The notes beneath the pieces are model-generated. The model was not told where the DNA came from. It saw nothing but the letters and a program-made list of their open reading frames with translations, and made no database searches. From Vibrio tasmaniensis (lineage in GTDB: Bacteria; Pseudomonadota; Gammaproteobacteria; Enterobacterales; Vibrionaceae): a stretch of DNA of 64,000 nt. Positions 47,973-58,259 of the stretch are shown here, in pieces. Numbering within the stretch: the first letter of the stretch is position 1; every line of letters begins with the position of its first letter. Made by a program: the position numbers and the translations under genes. Location of the stretch: NCBI RefSeq assembly GCF_024347635.1, contig NZ_AP025510.1:868001-932000 (forward strand), given 5' to 3'.

Positions 47973-49280
47973 ATGGGCAAACAGGAAGTCAAAACGCGTT
48001 CTGGAGAACGTGTTGCCGTTGTCGCTGGACTACGAACCCCATTCGCTCGTCAGAGTACAGAATTTAGCCAAGTGCCTGCGGTTGACCTAGGCAAAATGGT
48101 GGTGAGCGAAATGCTTGCAAGAACTGATGTCGATCCTGCGCTTATCGAACAAGTGGTGTTCGGCCAAGTAGTGCAAATGCCAGAAGCACCGAACATTGCA
48201 CGTGAAATCGTATTGGGTACAGGTATGGACATTAATACTGATGCCTACAGTGTGACGCGAGCATGTGCGACTAGCTTCCAAGCTGCAGTTAACGTGACCG
48301 AGAGCATTATGGCAGGCACGATTGATGTTGGAATTGCGGGCGGTGCGGACTCTTCTTCTGTATTGCCAATCGGTGTTTCGAAAAAGTTAGCGGCGAACTT
48401 ATTAGCACTGAGTAAAACGAAAACCATAGGTCAAAAACTGAAGATTCTTAAAACATTTTCAGTCAAAGATTTGATGCCAGTACCACCCGCAGTCGCAGAA
48501 TACTCGACAGGTTTGTCTATGGGACAAACTGCTGAGCAGATGGCTAAGACACATGGTATTACTCGCGAAGCTCAAGATGCACTTGCTCACCGTTCTCACT
48601 CTTTGGCTTCTCAAGCATGGAAAGAAGGCAAGATTAAAGACGAAGTGATGACGGCATTCCCCGCGCCTTATAAAAAGTACCTAGCAGAAGACAACAACAT
48701 TCGCCACGACTCGACGGTTGAAGGTTACGCTAAATTGCGCCCTGCATTCGACAGACAATACGGCAGTGTAACGGCAGCTAATGCCACGCCTCTTACCGAT
48801 GGTGGTGCTGCAGTGATGTTGATGCGCGAAGGCAAAGCGAAAGAGCTAGGCTTAGAAGTGCTTGGTTATATCCGTGGCTACGCATTCTCAGCGATTGGTG
48901 TTGAAACGGATATGTTGATGGGTCCGACGTACGCGACCTCTCAAGTATTGAAGAACACAGGCCTAGAATTATCAGACCTAACATTGATTGAGATGCACGA
49001 AGCGTTTGCAGCTCAAGTTCTAGCTAACGTCAAAATGTTCGCAAGCGATGAGTTTGCTCAGAAGAATCTTGGCCGTGACAAAGCGATCGGTGAGATTGAT
49101 ATGGATAAGTTTAACGTGCTGGGTAGCTCAATTGCCTACGGACACCCGTTTGCAGCAACTGGCGCGCGCATGATGACTCAGACACTGCGTGAACTTAAAC
49201 GTCGTGGTGGTGGCCTAGCATTGAATACGGCTTGTGCGGCTGGTGGCTTAGGTGCAGCAATGATCTTGGAGGTGGAATAA
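47973..49280 (+). CDS. fadI: 3-ketoacyl-CoA thiolase FadI
   Basis: FadI is the thiolase of the FadIJ beta-oxidation complex and releases acetyl-CoA from 3-ketoacyl-CoA. The 435 residues have the active Cys at about 98 ([15 protein letters not shown]), the His in EMHEAFAAQ and the second Cys in [17 protein letters not shown] precedes the ATG. A FadR-like site lies in the promoter. Its stop overlaps the fadJ start (TAATG), matching the two-subunit complex. Confidence 0.96.
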   Translation: MGKQEVKTRSGERVAVVAGLRTPFARQSTEFSQVPAVDLGKMVVSEMLARTDVDPALIEQVVFGQVVQMPEAPNIAREIVLGTGMDINTDAYSVTRACATSFQAAVNVTESIMAGTIDVGIAGGADSSSVLPIGVSKKLAANLLALSKTKTIGQKLKILKTFSVKDLMPVPPAVAEYSTGLSMGQTAEQMAKTHGITREAQDALAHRSHSLASQAWKEGKIKDEVMTAFPAPYKKYLAEDNNIRHDSTVEGYAKLRPAFDRQYGSVTAANATPLTDGGAAVMLMREGKAKELGLEVLGYIRGYAFSAIGVETDMLMGPTYATSQVLKNTGLELSDLTLIEMHEAFAAQVLANVKMFASDEFAQKNLGRDKAIGEIDMDKFNVLGSSIAYGHPFAATGARMMTQTLRELKRRGGGLALNTACAAGGLGAAMILEVE

Positions 49281-51526
49281 TGTCTACGACTCTTGATGTG
49301 AAAAAAGAAAAGAAAGCAGTCAAAAAAACGGATTCAAAGCCAGTGACTGTATCTAAAAGTGACAAGACGGTTTCAAACGATGAAGCCGTAAAACCGGCGA
49401 CCGCGTTTTCTTTAACTATCGATGAGCAAGATATTGCATGGCTTGCGATCGATGTGCCAAACGAGAAAATGAACACGCTCCAAGCGGCGTTTGCTGAAGA
49501 AATGAAAGCCATCTTCGTGCAACTAAAAGAAAAGCAAAGCCGAGTTAAAGGCTTGATCGTACATTCATTGAAGCCAGATAACTTTATCGCTGGTGCTGAT
49601 GTTCGAATGCTTGATGCGTGCAAAACCGCTGATGAAGCACAGTCTCTCGCTCGCCAAGGGCAAGAGATGTTCCAAACATTATCTGATTTGCCTTACCCAG
49701 TGGTTGCTGCGATACATGGTCCATGTTTAGGTGGTGGTTTAGAGCTCGCACTTGCATGTGATTATCGTGTATGTACTGATTCCGACAAGACCCGTCTTGG
49801 CTTACCAGAAGTGCAGTTAGGCTTATTACCTGGCTCTGGTGGTACACAACGCCTGCCTCGCCTTATCGGTTTACTGCCTTCTCTTGACCTTATTCTTACG
49901 GGCAAGCAACTGCGCGCTAAAAAAGCGAAATCGCTCGGCGTTGTGGATGCTTGCGTGCCAGAAACTATCTTGCTTGAAGTTGCTAAGAGCTTTGTCGAAA
50001 AGAACTCAGGCAGTAAAAAAGGTAAGCGTCTTGCGTCTAAAGTTCAGGCTTCGACTAAGGAAAAGCTAATCTCACGAAATAACCTTGGTCGAAAAATGAT
50101 TTTCGAACAGGCTTCAAAGAAAACGAATCAGAAAACGCGCGGTAATTACCCTGCAGCTGATGCGATTCTTGATGTGATCCGGTATGGCCTTGAGAACGGC
50201 TTTGATAAAGGCCTTCAGTATGAAGCGAAGCGTTTCTCTGAACTGGTAATGACGGCAGAATCTAAAGCCCTTCGTTCGATTTTCTTTGCCACCACTGAAA
50301 TGAAAAAAGAGCACGGTGCAGACGCGGAACCAAAAGCGGTTAAGCGTGTAGGTGTTCTAGGCGGCGGTCTAATGGGCGCTGGTATCAGTCATGTCAGCGT
50401 TGCAAAAGCGAAAGTACCGGTTCGTATTAAAGACGTATCAAATGAAGGTGTGCTCAACGCACTTAACTACAACTTCAAGTTGTTCGATAAGCAGCGTAAA
50501 CGTCGTATTCTGAGTCGAGCGGGTCTTGAAAGTAAGATGTTACAACTGTCTGGTGGTATCGACTTTACGAGTTTTAACCACACCGATGTGGTGATTGAAG
50601 CGGTATTTGAAGATCTCGACCTTAAGCAATCAATGGTTGCAGACATTGAAGCCAATGCTAAGCCAGAGACTATCTTCGCGACGAATACTTCTTCACTGCC
50701 GATCCATAAGATTGCAGAGAAGGCGCAGCGTCCAGAAAACGTAGTCGGTCTTCACTACTTCAGTCCTGCAGAAAAAATGCCGTTAGTTGAGGTGATCCCT
50801 CATGAAACAACGTCAGAAGAGACGATTTCGACGGTGGTTGCATTAGCGAAGAAGCAAGGTAAAACGCCGATTGTTGTTAAAGACACGGCAGGTTTCTACG
50901 TGAATCGTATCCTTGCTCCGTACATGAATGAAGCTGCGCATCTGTTATTGGCAAATGAGCCGATTGAAAAGCTCGACAGCACATTGTTGGATTTCGGTTT
51001 CCCGGTTGGCCCAATTACTTTGTTAGACGAGGTGGGTGTTGATATCGGTGCGAAGATCATCCCGATCCTGGTTAATGAATTAGGCGAACGTTTCCAAGGC
51101 CCTGATGTATTCGACATTCTTTTGAATGACAACCGTAAAGGTCGTAAGAGTGGTAAAGGTTTCTACACTTACAAAGGGAAGAAAAAGGAAGTCGATAAGT
51201 CAGTTTACAAGCTGCTTAAACTGCAACCTGACCCTAAGTTGAGTGATAAAGACATCGCAATGCGCTGTGTGCTACCTATGCTCAACGAAGCCGTTCGTTG
51301 TCTTGATGACGGTATTATCCGTAGCCCACGAGATGGCGATATTGGTGCGATTTTCGGTATCGGTTTCCCTCCATTCCTAGGTGGTCCGTTCCGTTATATG
51401 GATCAAATCGGTATTAAGTCACTGGTAGAGATGATGAACGACTTCGCTAAGAAGTACGGTGATCGTTTCGCGCCATGTGATGGCCTACTGACACGAGCTG
51501 GCTTGGATGAGTCTTTTTATAAGTAA
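49280..51526 (+). CDS. fadJ: Multifunctional beta-oxidation protein FadJ
   Basis: FadJ combines enoyl-CoA hydratase and 3-hydroxyacyl-CoA dehydrogenase activity. From ATG 49280 it has 748 residues: an N-terminal crotonase domain (about 45-230; oxyanion region [18 protein letters not shown]), an NAD-binding Rossmann domain ([14 protein letters not shown]) and dehydrogenase C-terminal domains ([19 protein letters not shown]). About 40 extra N-terminal residues, rich in Lys, precede the usual start. GGAGG lies just upstream. Confidence 0.95.
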   Translation: MSTTLDVKKEKKAVKKTDSKPVTVSKSDKTVSNDEAVKPATAFSLTIDEQDIAWLAIDVPNEKMNTLQAAFAEEMKAIFVQLKEKQSRVKGLIVHSLKPDNFIAGADVRMLDACKTADEAQSLARQGQEMFQTLSDLPYPVVAAIHGPCLGGGLELALACDYRVCTDSDKTRLGLPEVQLGLLPGSGGTQRLPRLIGLLPSLDLILTGKQLRAKKAKSLGVVDACVPETILLEVAKSFVEKNSGSKKGKRLASKVQASTKEKLISRNNLGRKMIFEQASKKTNQKTRGNYPAADAILDVIRYGLENGFDKGLQYEAKRFSELVMTAESKALRSIFFATTEMKKEHGADAEPKAVKRVGVLGGGLMGAGISHVSVAKAKVPVRIKDVSNEGVLNALNYNFKLFDKQRKRRILSRAGLESKMLQLSGGIDFTSFNHTDVVIEAVFEDLDLKQSMVADIEANAKPETIFATNTSSLPIHKIAEKAQRPENVVGLHYFSPAEKMPLVEVIPHETTSEETISTVVALAKKQGKTPIVVKDTAGFYVNRILAPYMNEAAHLLLANEPIEKLDSTLLDFGFPVGPITLLDEVGVDIGAKIIPILVNELGERFQGPDVFDILLNDNRKGRKSGKGFYTYKGKKKEVDKSVYKLLKLQPDPKLSDKDIAMRCVLPMLNEAVRCLDDGIIRSPRDGDIGAIFGIGFPPFLGGPFRYMDQIGIKSLVEMMNDFAKKYGDRFAPCDGLLTRAGLDESFYK

Positions 51527-51563
51527 CTCTCTCTACAGGTAACGTTCTAGGACATTAATTATC

Positions 51564-51600
51564 AAGCCCGTATCAAGCAATTGATGCGGGCTTTATTTTT
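51564..51600 (+). terminator. Terminator of fadIJ
   Basis: AAGCCCG-T-ATCAA (51564-51576) pairs with TTGAT-G-CGGGCTT (51581-51593) over a GCAA tetraloop, followed by a T-rich run. Confidence 0.9.
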
Positions 51601-51621
51601 ATGGGAACATGCGAAAGGAAG

Positions 51622-51840
51622 GAGATTCCCGACTCAGTCGTTCCTCCTTCTCGGGAATGACGGGGTAGTGATGTGTTCTGTCGGGTAGTGTTAGCCTGGT
51701 GTGGGATAGTCCCGACTCAGTCGTTCCTCCCTCTCGGGAATGACGAGGAGAGGGATGTGTTCTGTCTGATAATATTGGCTTGGTGGCGGAGATTCCAGAT
51801 TAAGTCGTTGCTCCTTCTCGGGAATGATGGAGGGAGATAA
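51622..51840. repeat. 83-bp tandem repeat, three units, each with an inverted repeat
   Basis: Three units with periods of 83 and 84 bases (aligned at 51631, 51714 and 51798) share ACTCAGTCGTTCCTCCTTC-like cores flanked by TCCCGA and TCGGGAATGA arms that can form a hairpin. The third unit is decayed. With the fadIJ terminator and the protease terminator they fill the 483-base gap at 51527-52009. A minus-strand frame across it encodes only the repeat and is not a gene. Confidence 0.85.
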
Positions 51841-51956
51841 AAAGTAAGTTATTGCGTTGATAATAAAGGTGGTCAAACACATCGCAATCAAAACTACCGT
51901 CATCTCCTAAAGCGACGGAGGAGCGCAATAGGAGATCTGCTTTTGTGCTTGACCCA

Positions 51957-51988
51957 ATAAAAAAGGTTGATGTTTTTACATCAACCTT
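51957..51988 (-). terminator. Terminator of the M16 protease gene
   Basis: The 11-bp stem AAGGTTGATGT (51963-51973) pairs with ACATCAACCTT (51978-51988). On the minus strand it is followed by a T-rich run. It lies about 20 bases after the protease stop. Confidence 0.9.
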
Positions 51989-52009
51989 CTGATTTTTCGT
52001 CCGGAATGA

Positions 52010-54787
52010 CTAGCCAAGCTCACAGTCTTTCGGGCGTAACTGAAACTCATCAATTGAGCCAATCTCAACACCTACCGACAACTTATCTTCCTCATTATGA
52101 GCATTGCCGTGCGCATGCATAATCAGACGATTCGCTGTACGAGGTTTAAGTTGGCTAACCACAAAACGCATCATATCAGAGCGAGTCAGACCTTTGAGCT
52201 CTTCTAACACGCGATCCCTCTGATTGAATTCCCAATCCTTATTGCCTATGGCAACCCATAAGCGTTGAGCACGTCCTCGCAAGGTGGTGTCTGGCGTTGA
52301 AATTTGATTCCAGAGGCCGCGTTTACTGCTGTGCCATTGATAGTCGTTAAGCTCTAACAGCACCATGTAAAAGGCATTGAGGAACTCATCTATTGAGGCT
52401 AACAAGTCTGCCGGGGCAGCATTAGGCGATTGCACATACAACACAATTCCTGGGTGTCGGTTCAACGGCATATTACCAGTGCCGACCATATAACCTAGCT
52501 GCTGTTTAGTACGTATCTCATGGAAGAAAGTGGCTGACATCAAGTGGTTTGCCAATGAATACAGTGCAATATTTGTAGGTGATATATCTGAGCATTGGTA
52601 GTAAACCACAATGGCTGAATCATCTTGATTACACACTACTTCGCGTTGGAAACTACCATTATCACCCAACATAATTAAAGGGCGCAGTGACTCTTCGTAC
52701 GCTTGATCTTGAACACGCAATGCATCTTTTAGCGTTTCAGCCATCTTATACGCGTCAGCTTTTTTCCAGTCACCATACACAAACATTTCGACATGCAGTT
52801 CAGCCAAAATAGCTTGAACAAAACAAGAAAGCTCATCGACTTCGATTGTTTCCAGCGCTTCAATTAAAACGGAATAGGGTGGGTTATTTGGCTGTAAGAT
52901 TCCCGTCATCGCATTGAACAACTGAGAAATAGGACGGTCTTGCGACGCGTTATTCCAGTTTCTGAGCAATTGATGCTTAATCGTTTCGAAGCGTGCTGGA
53001 CTAAAGTTACGAGCTTGAAAATGCTCAAGGATCATATTGAGCAACTGTGGTTGCTTTTCACTGAACCCAGAAAGAGTCAGTGTGACACCACCTTGATGGG
53101 TATACATGTTGTACCCCATACCAGCTATCTCAGCTTGATACGTATCTTTTTCAAGTGAGTCTAAGAACATCTCTACACACAAGCGTGTTTTAACGATGTT
53201 TCTCGGGGTGGCCACTGAGTGTGGGCTATCTATAGCGATATACACCACACCTTTAGGTACTCGAAATTGATGATCTTGTAGATGCCACAGTTTAAAACCG
53301 TCTAACTCTTCTAACAGTTGCGGGTACTTAGCGTCACCTTCGAGTTCAGCCGGGTCTAAATCGTAGCAAATAAACGGGTTTTTATTTGGAAGCTCGAACT
53401 GCCAACTGGGGTTGATGCACGTAAAGCATTGAATTTGCTCAGCGCCAAAAGGCGTAACAGAGTAGGGTGTAAAGTACCACTTCGCTTCTCTGTCATACTC
53501 GAAGCCTTGAGCTACGATGGTGCTCCGCATGTTGTCGACGGATAAGTAGCGAAGCAAAGAGCGTTGTAACTCTTCGTCGAAATGCGACATTTTGTAATCG
53601 CCATACACCATATCTTGCTCTTGGTAATGCTGCATGTTGATCACTAGATGGCTGACGACATCAAGTGGTCTTGAAGGCTCTTGAAAGCGGAAGGCTGATT
53701 CCAAAACAGCTCGCTTTTCGAGGTAACGCCACTCTTCAATACCTTGTTGTTCAATCAACTTAATGTACTGGAACACTGCTTGAATGATGTTATCGGTTTT
53801 GGTTAAACCTTCGATGGTTAATGAGCAACTGACTGTGAAATCACGGTAGTTACTGCCGCTTGCTCCGCCACCAGCCGAGAGTGAGGTTATCCAACCTTTC
53901 TCTTTTAACTGCATCATCAAGCTACCTTCCCCTTCATAACCTAAAAGGTGTGCAAAGAATGACAATGGCTTAATACCATAGTGTTCGTCCATGCTTGGCA
54001 TCGGGAAGGTTAAGATAAGTTTGCGCACTTCTTTTATCGGCTCAACGCGAACTTGAACGCCCGTGCTTAACTCGCCAATAATAGGCACTTCAACCTTTTT
54101 ACCTTGTAGGTTGTGATTGGTGATTGAGTTAAAACGATTCTCCACCCAACTTTGCATCTCATCTAATGATTGGTTGCCAGACAATGTCAGTGTCATTAAA
54201 TCTGCTGAGTACTGTTGCTGGTGGAAAGCTAAAATCTCTTGTCGAATCGTCTCGCCGTTTCGGTCACCCAACGTATCGATATTGCCGACAGAAAATTTCG
54301 AGAATGGGTGATTGTGATTTACCAACTCTTTGGTCACTTGGTATAAGCGTCGCGAGTCGTCGTTGAGTTTCATTTTATACTCAGAATCAACGGCTTGGCG
54401 TTCTTTGTCTAATGCTTCTTCGTTGAACAGGGGGGCGGTAAAAAACTGGCTGAAGCGATCGAGTGCATTTTCAAAGGCATTCAATTCAACATCAAAAAAG
54501 AAGCAGGTGTGTTCGGTTCCTGTCCAAGCGTTGTTGCTACCGCCATGCTGGCTGATAAAACTTTGGAACTCTCCGACCTTTGGATACTTTTCAGTTCCCA
54601 AAAATAGCATATGCTCTAAGTAGTGAGCTAATCCCTCTCGATCTGCAGGGTCATCAAAATGCCCGACATTAACGGCGAGTGCGGCTGCAGCTTTTTGAGC
54701 GTTCTGATCGTGAACTAACAGTACTCTCAACCCGTTATCCAATGTTACGTAACGGTATTGATGTTCATCATTAGGGCTTAAATGCAC
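52010..54787 (-). CDS. M16 (insulinase/pitrilysin) family zinc protease
   Basis: A 925-residue M16A-type protease related to E. coli protease III. The inverted zinc motif HxxEH is present (HYLEH, residues 55-59), with the downstream Glu in the VDSEYKMKL region (about 135). The rest matches the two-half clamshell fold with inactive M16 domains. Unlike periplasmic pitrilysin it has no obvious signal peptide (start MHLSPNDEHQYRYV), so it may act in the cytoplasm. It is monocistronic, with its own terminator. Confidence 0.92.
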   Translation of the reverse strand: MHLSPNDEHQYRYVTLDNGLRVLLVHDQNAQKAAAALAVNVGHFDDPADREGLAHYLEHMLFLGTEKYPKVGEFQSFISQHGGSNNAWTGTEHTCFFFDVELNAFENALDRFSQFFTAPLFNEEALDKERQAVDSEYKMKLNDDSRRLYQVTKELVNHNHPFSKFSVGNIDTLGDRNGETIRQEILAFHQQQYSADLMTLTLSGNQSLDEMQSWVENRFNSITNHNLQGKKVEVPIIGELSTGVQVRVEPIKEVRKLILTFPMPSMDEHYGIKPLSFFAHLLGYEGEGSLMMQLKEKGWITSLSAGGGASGSNYRDFTVSCSLTIEGLTKTDNIIQAVFQYIKLIEQQGIEEWRYLEKRAVLESAFRFQEPSRPLDVVSHLVINMQHYQEQDMVYGDYKMSHFDEELQRSLLRYLSVDNMRSTIVAQGFEYDREAKWYFTPYSVTPFGAEQIQCFTCINPSWQFELPNKNPFICYDLDPAELEGDAKYPQLLEELDGFKLWHLQDHQFRVPKGVVYIAIDSPHSVATPRNIVKTRLCVEMFLDSLEKDTYQAEIAGMGYNMYTHQGGVTLTLSGFSEKQPQLLNMILEHFQARNFSPARFETIKHQLLRNWNNASQDRPISQLFNAMTGILQPNNPPYSVLIEALETIEVDELSCFVQAILAELHVEMFVYGDWKKADAYKMAETLKDALRVQDQAYEESLRPLIMLGDNGSFQREVVCNQDDSAIVVYYQCSDISPTNIALYSLANHLMSATFFHEIRTKQQLGYMVGTGNMPLNRHPGIVLYVQSPNAAPADLLASIDEFLNAFYMVLLELNDYQWHSSKRGLWNQISTPDTTLRGRAQRLWVAIGNKDWEFNQRDRVLEELKGLTRSDMMRFVVSQLKPRTANRLIMHAHGNAHNEEDKLSVGVEIGSIDEFQLRPKDCELG

Positions 54788-55093
54788 AGATGCATCTCCA
54801 GAGAAGGTGGTTTTTAAATTATGTACGCGATGATTTAAGGTGCAAACCTCGCGATCATATTTTGGGATATGAAGTGCTTTTTGGCGACTTCTAAATCACT
54901 TTTATCGATTTTTATCAGTGATTTATTTTCTTTTAATAAGATTGTTAAGAAAGTCGAACTCTTTAGCAAGTGACTTGATATAATTATTTATATAGACTGC
55001 GTTTTCTCTAGTTTGAGAGCCAAACGCTAAGTAGCGTATCGCTGATATATAGGATATATCGACTTTCGAAATGTTACGTAGACAGGACTGAAC
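54788..55093. other. Divergent intergenic region, protease / sixA
   Basis: This 306-base, AT-rich gap should hold the promoters of both genes. TAAATCACT (54892-54900) and AGTGATTTA (54917-54925) form a perfect hairpin followed by TTTTCTTTT on the plus strand. A TATAAT near 54976 is a possible -10 for sixA, with a poor -35. Two small hairpins lie in the sixA leader: ACGCT-AAGT-AGCGT (55024-55037) and GATATAT-AGG-ATATATC (55044-55060). Confidence 0.5.
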
Positions 55094-55558
55094 ATGAAAA
55101 TATTCATAATGCGCCACGGTGAAGCAGAACATTTTGCTAACTCGGATGCAGAACGAGCGTTAACGAAGCGCGGTAAAATGGCGTCTCTTGCGGTAGCTCA
55201 AGCTGCAAATGAGCAAGGATTTAGCCAGTTCGATAAAGTGCTTGTGAGCCCATATCTAAGGGCACAAGAAACGTGGTTAGAAATCTCTCAGGCATTTTCT
55301 GGAAAGAAAGTAGAAACCTGTGATGATATTACGCCTTATGGTATGTCTGACGATGTGTTTGATTTGACCATAGCAATGGCTGAAGTAGAAAAGCTAGAGA
55401 CCATTTTATTTGTTTCTCATTTACCTCTAGTGGGCTATTTAACGGCTGAATTTGCGACGGGTATGGCGCCTCCTATGTTCCCAACCTCAGGGCTTGCGTG
55501 TATTGAATTCGACCTTGAAAAACAAAAAGGCGAGTTGCTTTGGAACATTAATCCATAG
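55094..55558 (+). CDS. sixA: Phosphohistidine phosphatase SixA
   Basis: SixA is a small histidine-phosphatase-fold enzyme that removes phosphate from His residues, for example in phosphotransfer proteins. The 154 residues begin MKIFIMRHGEAE with the catalytic RHG (His 8), and the second catalytic His is in FVSHLPLVGYL. AGGAC precedes the start. It is transcribed away from the protease gene and ends at a shared terminator with smrB. Confidence 0.94.
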   Translation: MKIFIMRHGEAEHFANSDAERALTKRGKMASLAVAQAANEQGFSQFDKVLVSPYLRAQETWLEISQAFSGKKVETCDDITPYGMSDDVFDLTIAMAEVEKLETILFVSHLPLVGYLTAEFATGMAPPMFPTSGLACIEFDLEKQKGELLWNINP

Positions 55559-55582
55559 CTGAGACCGTTTTCTCAAGATAAA

Positions 55583-55623
55583 TAAAAGGGCACTTCATGA
55601 TTATTGAGATGCCCTTTGTTGTT
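55583..55623. terminator. Bidirectional terminator between sixA and smrB
   Basis: AAAGGGCA (55585-55592) pairs with TGCCCTTT (55610-55617), with an inner TCA/TGA pairing. A-rich and T-rich flanks allow use on both strands. Confidence 0.75.
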
Positions 55624-55693
55624 TCTAACGGACCATTCCCACCAAGCGACAAGGTGCTGGACGTACTTTTTAGAATAAAGAGCAAGTCGATGG

Positions 55694-56224
55694 CTATTTA
55701 TCTGGGATAGCAAGTAAAACCAGTAGCGCCCCATGGCCGCCGAACTCTAAAGGTGCTTGGTGAAAAGCCATCACATCTGGGTGTTGCGCCAACCATAAAG
55801 GCACTTTCTGTTTAAGGATGTGTTTACCAATACCGTGCTGTACACAGGCACATGCCACACTTTCTTTAATACAGTGAGCAATCATCGCGCCAAGTTCTCG
55901 TTTGGCTTCCTGCTGCGTCATACCGTGCATATCAAGATACACATCAGGTACGTAGACACCACGACGTAAGCGCTTCACCTCATATTTAGAGACATCATCG
56001 CGCGCATAACGTGTCGGCCCATCTTCGCTAAGATGCGGAATGAACTCATCCGAGAAATAAAACTCGCTATCACTGGCTTGTCTTGCCGTTCGAGTAATTT
56101 CTTTTTGCTTGGCATTTCTTTTTGGCTGCTGGACTATGGTATCCTGTTGCAACTTTTTAACGCCCTTTACTGCATCGTTGAACAGGGCGAAATCGTCATC
56201 GAAGTCGGTGTCTTTTTTGCTCAT
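55694..56224 (-). CDS. smrB: Ribosome rescue endonuclease SmrB
   Basis: SmrB cuts mRNA between collided ribosomes so that tmRNA can rescue them. From the ATG at 56224 it has 176 residues (MSKKDTDFDDDFALFNDAVKGVKKL) and a C-terminal Smr domain (about 95-176) with VYLDMHGMTQQEAKREL and the HGIGKH loop. The frame is open upstream to 56284, but the shorter form matches the family. It is divergent from prmB, and the 62-base gap must hold both promoters. Confidence 0.94.
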   Translation of the reverse strand: MSKKDTDFDDDFALFNDAVKGVKKLQQDTIVQQPKRNAKQKEITRTARQASDSEFYFSDEFIPHLSEDGPTRYARDDVSKYEVKRLRRGVYVPDVYLDMHGMTQQEAKRELGAMIAHCIKESVACACVQHGIGKHILKQKVPLWLAQHPDVMAFHQAPLEFGGHGALLVLLAIPDK

Positions 56225-56286
56225 CAGGTTATGAATTCTAATTAGAAACGTAATTAGCAGTATTGTAGCGCTTTTCGGAGACAATT

Positions 56287-57219
56287 TTGGATAAGATTTT
56301 TGTAGAAGAAGCGGTATCAGAACTACACACGCTTCAAGATGTGATTCGTTGGACTGTTAGTCGCTTTAACGCAGCGGGCCTATTTTATGGTCACGGCACT
56401 GATAACGCGTGGGATGAGGCGGTACAACTAATTTTACCTACTCTTTATCTGCCGATTGATGTTCCTTCGCATGTGATGAACTCTCGTCTAACGAGCAGCG
56501 AACGTCTGCGTATTGTTGAGCGCGTAATCAAGCGTATCAATGAGCGTACACCAACGGCTTACTTAACCAATAAAGCTTGGTTCTGTGGCCTTGAGTTCTT
56601 CGTTGATGAGCGCGTTCTTGTGCCTCGTTCTCCAATTGGTGAGCTGATCGAAGCTCAATTCCAACCTTGGTTAATTGAAGAGCCAACTCGCATCATGGAT
56701 ATGTGTACGGGTAGTGGTTGTATTGCTATTGCTTGTGCTCATGCATTCCCTGACGCTGAAGTAGATGCGATTGATATCTCTACAGACGCATTGCAAGTTG
56801 CAGAGCAGAACGTTCAAGATCACGGCATGGAGCAGCAAGTGTTCCCAATCCGTTCAGATCTTTTCCGTGATTTGCCAAAAGAGAAATACAACCTGATCGT
56901 ATCTAACCCACCTTACGTGGACGAAGAAGATATGAACAGCCTGCCAGATGAGTTTACTCACGAGCCAGAACTTGGCCTAGCAGCGGGTACTGATGGTCTG
57001 AAATTGGTTCGTCGCATCTTAGCTAACGCACCTGATTACCTAACTGACGACGGTATTCTTATCTGTGAAGTGGGCAACTCAATGGTTCACATGATGGATC
57101 AGTACCCAGAGATTCCATTCACTTGGATTGAATTCTCTAACGGTGGTCATGGCGTATTCATGATCACTCGTGAGCAGCTTGTTGCTTGCGCTGATGAGTT
57201 TTCTATCTATAAAGACTAG
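56287..57219 (+). CDS. prmB: Ribosomal protein L3 glutamine methyltransferase PrmB
   Basis: PrmB methylates a glutamine of ribosomal protein uL3 using S-adenosylmethionine. The 310 residues have the SAM-binding motif ([20 protein letters not shown]) and the catalytic NPPY (about 207-210, [13 protein letters not shown]). The start is TTG at 56287, with GGAG at 56276-56279. Translation genes smrB and prmB are back to back. A strong terminator follows at 57319. Confidence 0.96.
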   Translation: MDKIFVEEAVSELHTLQDVIRWTVSRFNAAGLFYGHGTDNAWDEAVQLILPTLYLPIDVPSHVMNSRLTSSERLRIVERVIKRINERTPTAYLTNKAWFCGLEFFVDERVLVPRSPIGELIEAQFQPWLIEEPTRIMDMCTGSGCIAIACAHAFPDAEVDAIDISTDALQVAEQNVQDHGMEQQVFPIRSDLFRDLPKEKYNLIVSNPPYVDEEDMNSLPDEFTHEPELGLAAGTDGLKLVRRILANAPDYLTDDGILICEVGNSMVHMMDQYPEIPFTWIEFSNGGHGVFMITREQLVACADEFSIYKD

Positions 57220-57318
57220 GTTACTGTTAGTTGTTAGCTTAAGGATTTAGCTAAGAGATTAAGCTGGAAACTTAAGGTTAGAACTTTGTAAGACGTTCTA
57301 TTTGAAACGTTTGAACTT

Positions 57319-57349
57319 AAACGCCATGCAGCAATGCATGGCGTTTTTT
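57319..57349 (+). terminator. Terminator after prmB
   Basis: The 12-bp perfect stem AAACGCCATGCA/TGCATGGCGTTT with a GCAA tetraloop runs into a T tract. Confidence 0.92.
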
Positions 57350-57480
57350 ATTGCCGATATTAAGGGGATTTTCACCGATATCGAAGATGTTAGGCTCAGT
57401 ATTTAGTTGCTTAATATGAATAACTATCACATATTGGTGCTCAACATTTAGTCGCTTTAGTGAATTAGGGAGAATTCGCG

Positions 57481-58122
57481 ATGACCTTTGATACATGGAT
57501 TTATTATTTATTAGCGGTGCTGGTTTTGACAGCTTCGCCCGGGCCAAGCTCTTTGTTGTGCATGACTAAGGGTGTGCAATCTGGCTTTAAGTTATCGATA
57601 TTTACCGCCTTGGGTAGCGTGACTGCCATTACCGGAATCCTAACCTTATCTTTTACCGGTTTAGGGGTGATCATTGCTTCGTCAGAAGTGGTGTTTAATA
57701 TCATTAAGTGGACGGGGGCTGCTTACCTTATTTATCTCGGTTGGAAGTCGTTACGATCGAGTCAGCAAGATTACGACAAGTTATCGAATCAACAAGCCGG
57801 CTCTCAACCTGTTAAAGAAAGCGCTGCACAGCATTATGTCAGTGGCTTTATTGTTGGTGCGAGTAACCCAAAAGCTATCCTGTTCTTTACCGCACTTTTT
57901 CCTCAGTTTATTGACCCATCGATAGCGCTATTTCCTCAATTTGTGGTGTTCGCTTTAACCTTCGTTGTGATGGAATTGTCTTGGTTATTGCTCTACGCCT
58001 ACCTAGGTGCTAAATCATCAAATTGGTTGTTTGCTAAAGGTAGAGCTAAGGTTTTTAATCGTGTGACTGGTGGTGTCTTTATCAGTGCTGGGGCGCTACT
58101 TTCTACGACAAGCAGAGCGTAA
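57481..58122 (+). CDS. LysE/RhtB-family amino-acid exporter
   Basis: A 213-residue inner-membrane protein with five or six hydrophobic helices and the family opening (SPGPSSLLCMTKGVQSGF), as in RhtB, RhtC and LysE. Members export amino acids such as homoserine, threonine or lysine; the substrate cannot be read from the sequence. AGGGAG precedes the ATG. It appears monocistronic, followed by an inverted repeat (GCCTGAATA, 58140-58148, with TATTCAGGC, 58161-58169) that lacks a T run. Confidence 0.9.
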   Translation: MTFDTWIYYLLAVLVLTASPGPSSLLCMTKGVQSGFKLSIFTALGSVTAITGILTLSFTGLGVIIASSEVVFNIIKWTGAAYLIYLGWKSLRSSQQDYDKLSNQQAGSQPVKESAAQHYVSGFIVGASNPKAILFFTALFPQFIDPSIALFPQFVVFALTFVVMELSWLLLYAYLGAKSSNWLFAKGRAKVFNRVTGGVFISAGALLSTTSRA

Positions 58123-58196
58123 TTTTTAATTTATCAAAGGCCTGAATAGTTACGGAAAATTATTCAGGCTGTCATAAAAGGTTAATATTAATGTGC

Positions 58197-58226
58197 TTGC
58201 TGCTTTTAGCGAAAAGTCGATATATT
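58197..58226 (+). promoter_or_regulatory. Possible sigma-70 promoter of the 33-residue ORF
   Basis: TTGCTG (58197-58202), an 18-base spacer and TATATT (58221-58226) lie about 34 bases before the small ORF. Confidence 0.4.
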
Positions 58227-58259
58227 GGTGTTACATCATCACGTTCTCAGGAGAGACAT

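Noticed and set aside
51691..51903. 70-codon minus-strand frame with repeated PEREERL/PEKEQRL motifs
   Set aside because: It is only the translation of the 83-bp tandem repeats, with no ribosome site and no independent coding signal.
57350..57362. GCCGATAT as a sigma-28 -10 element after prmB
   Set aside because: No TAAA-type -35 at the right distance and it overlaps the prmB terminator.
58140..58169. Inverted repeat after the LysE-family gene as a terminator
   Set aside because: The 9-bp stem is perfect but no T run follows, so I do not list it as a terminator.
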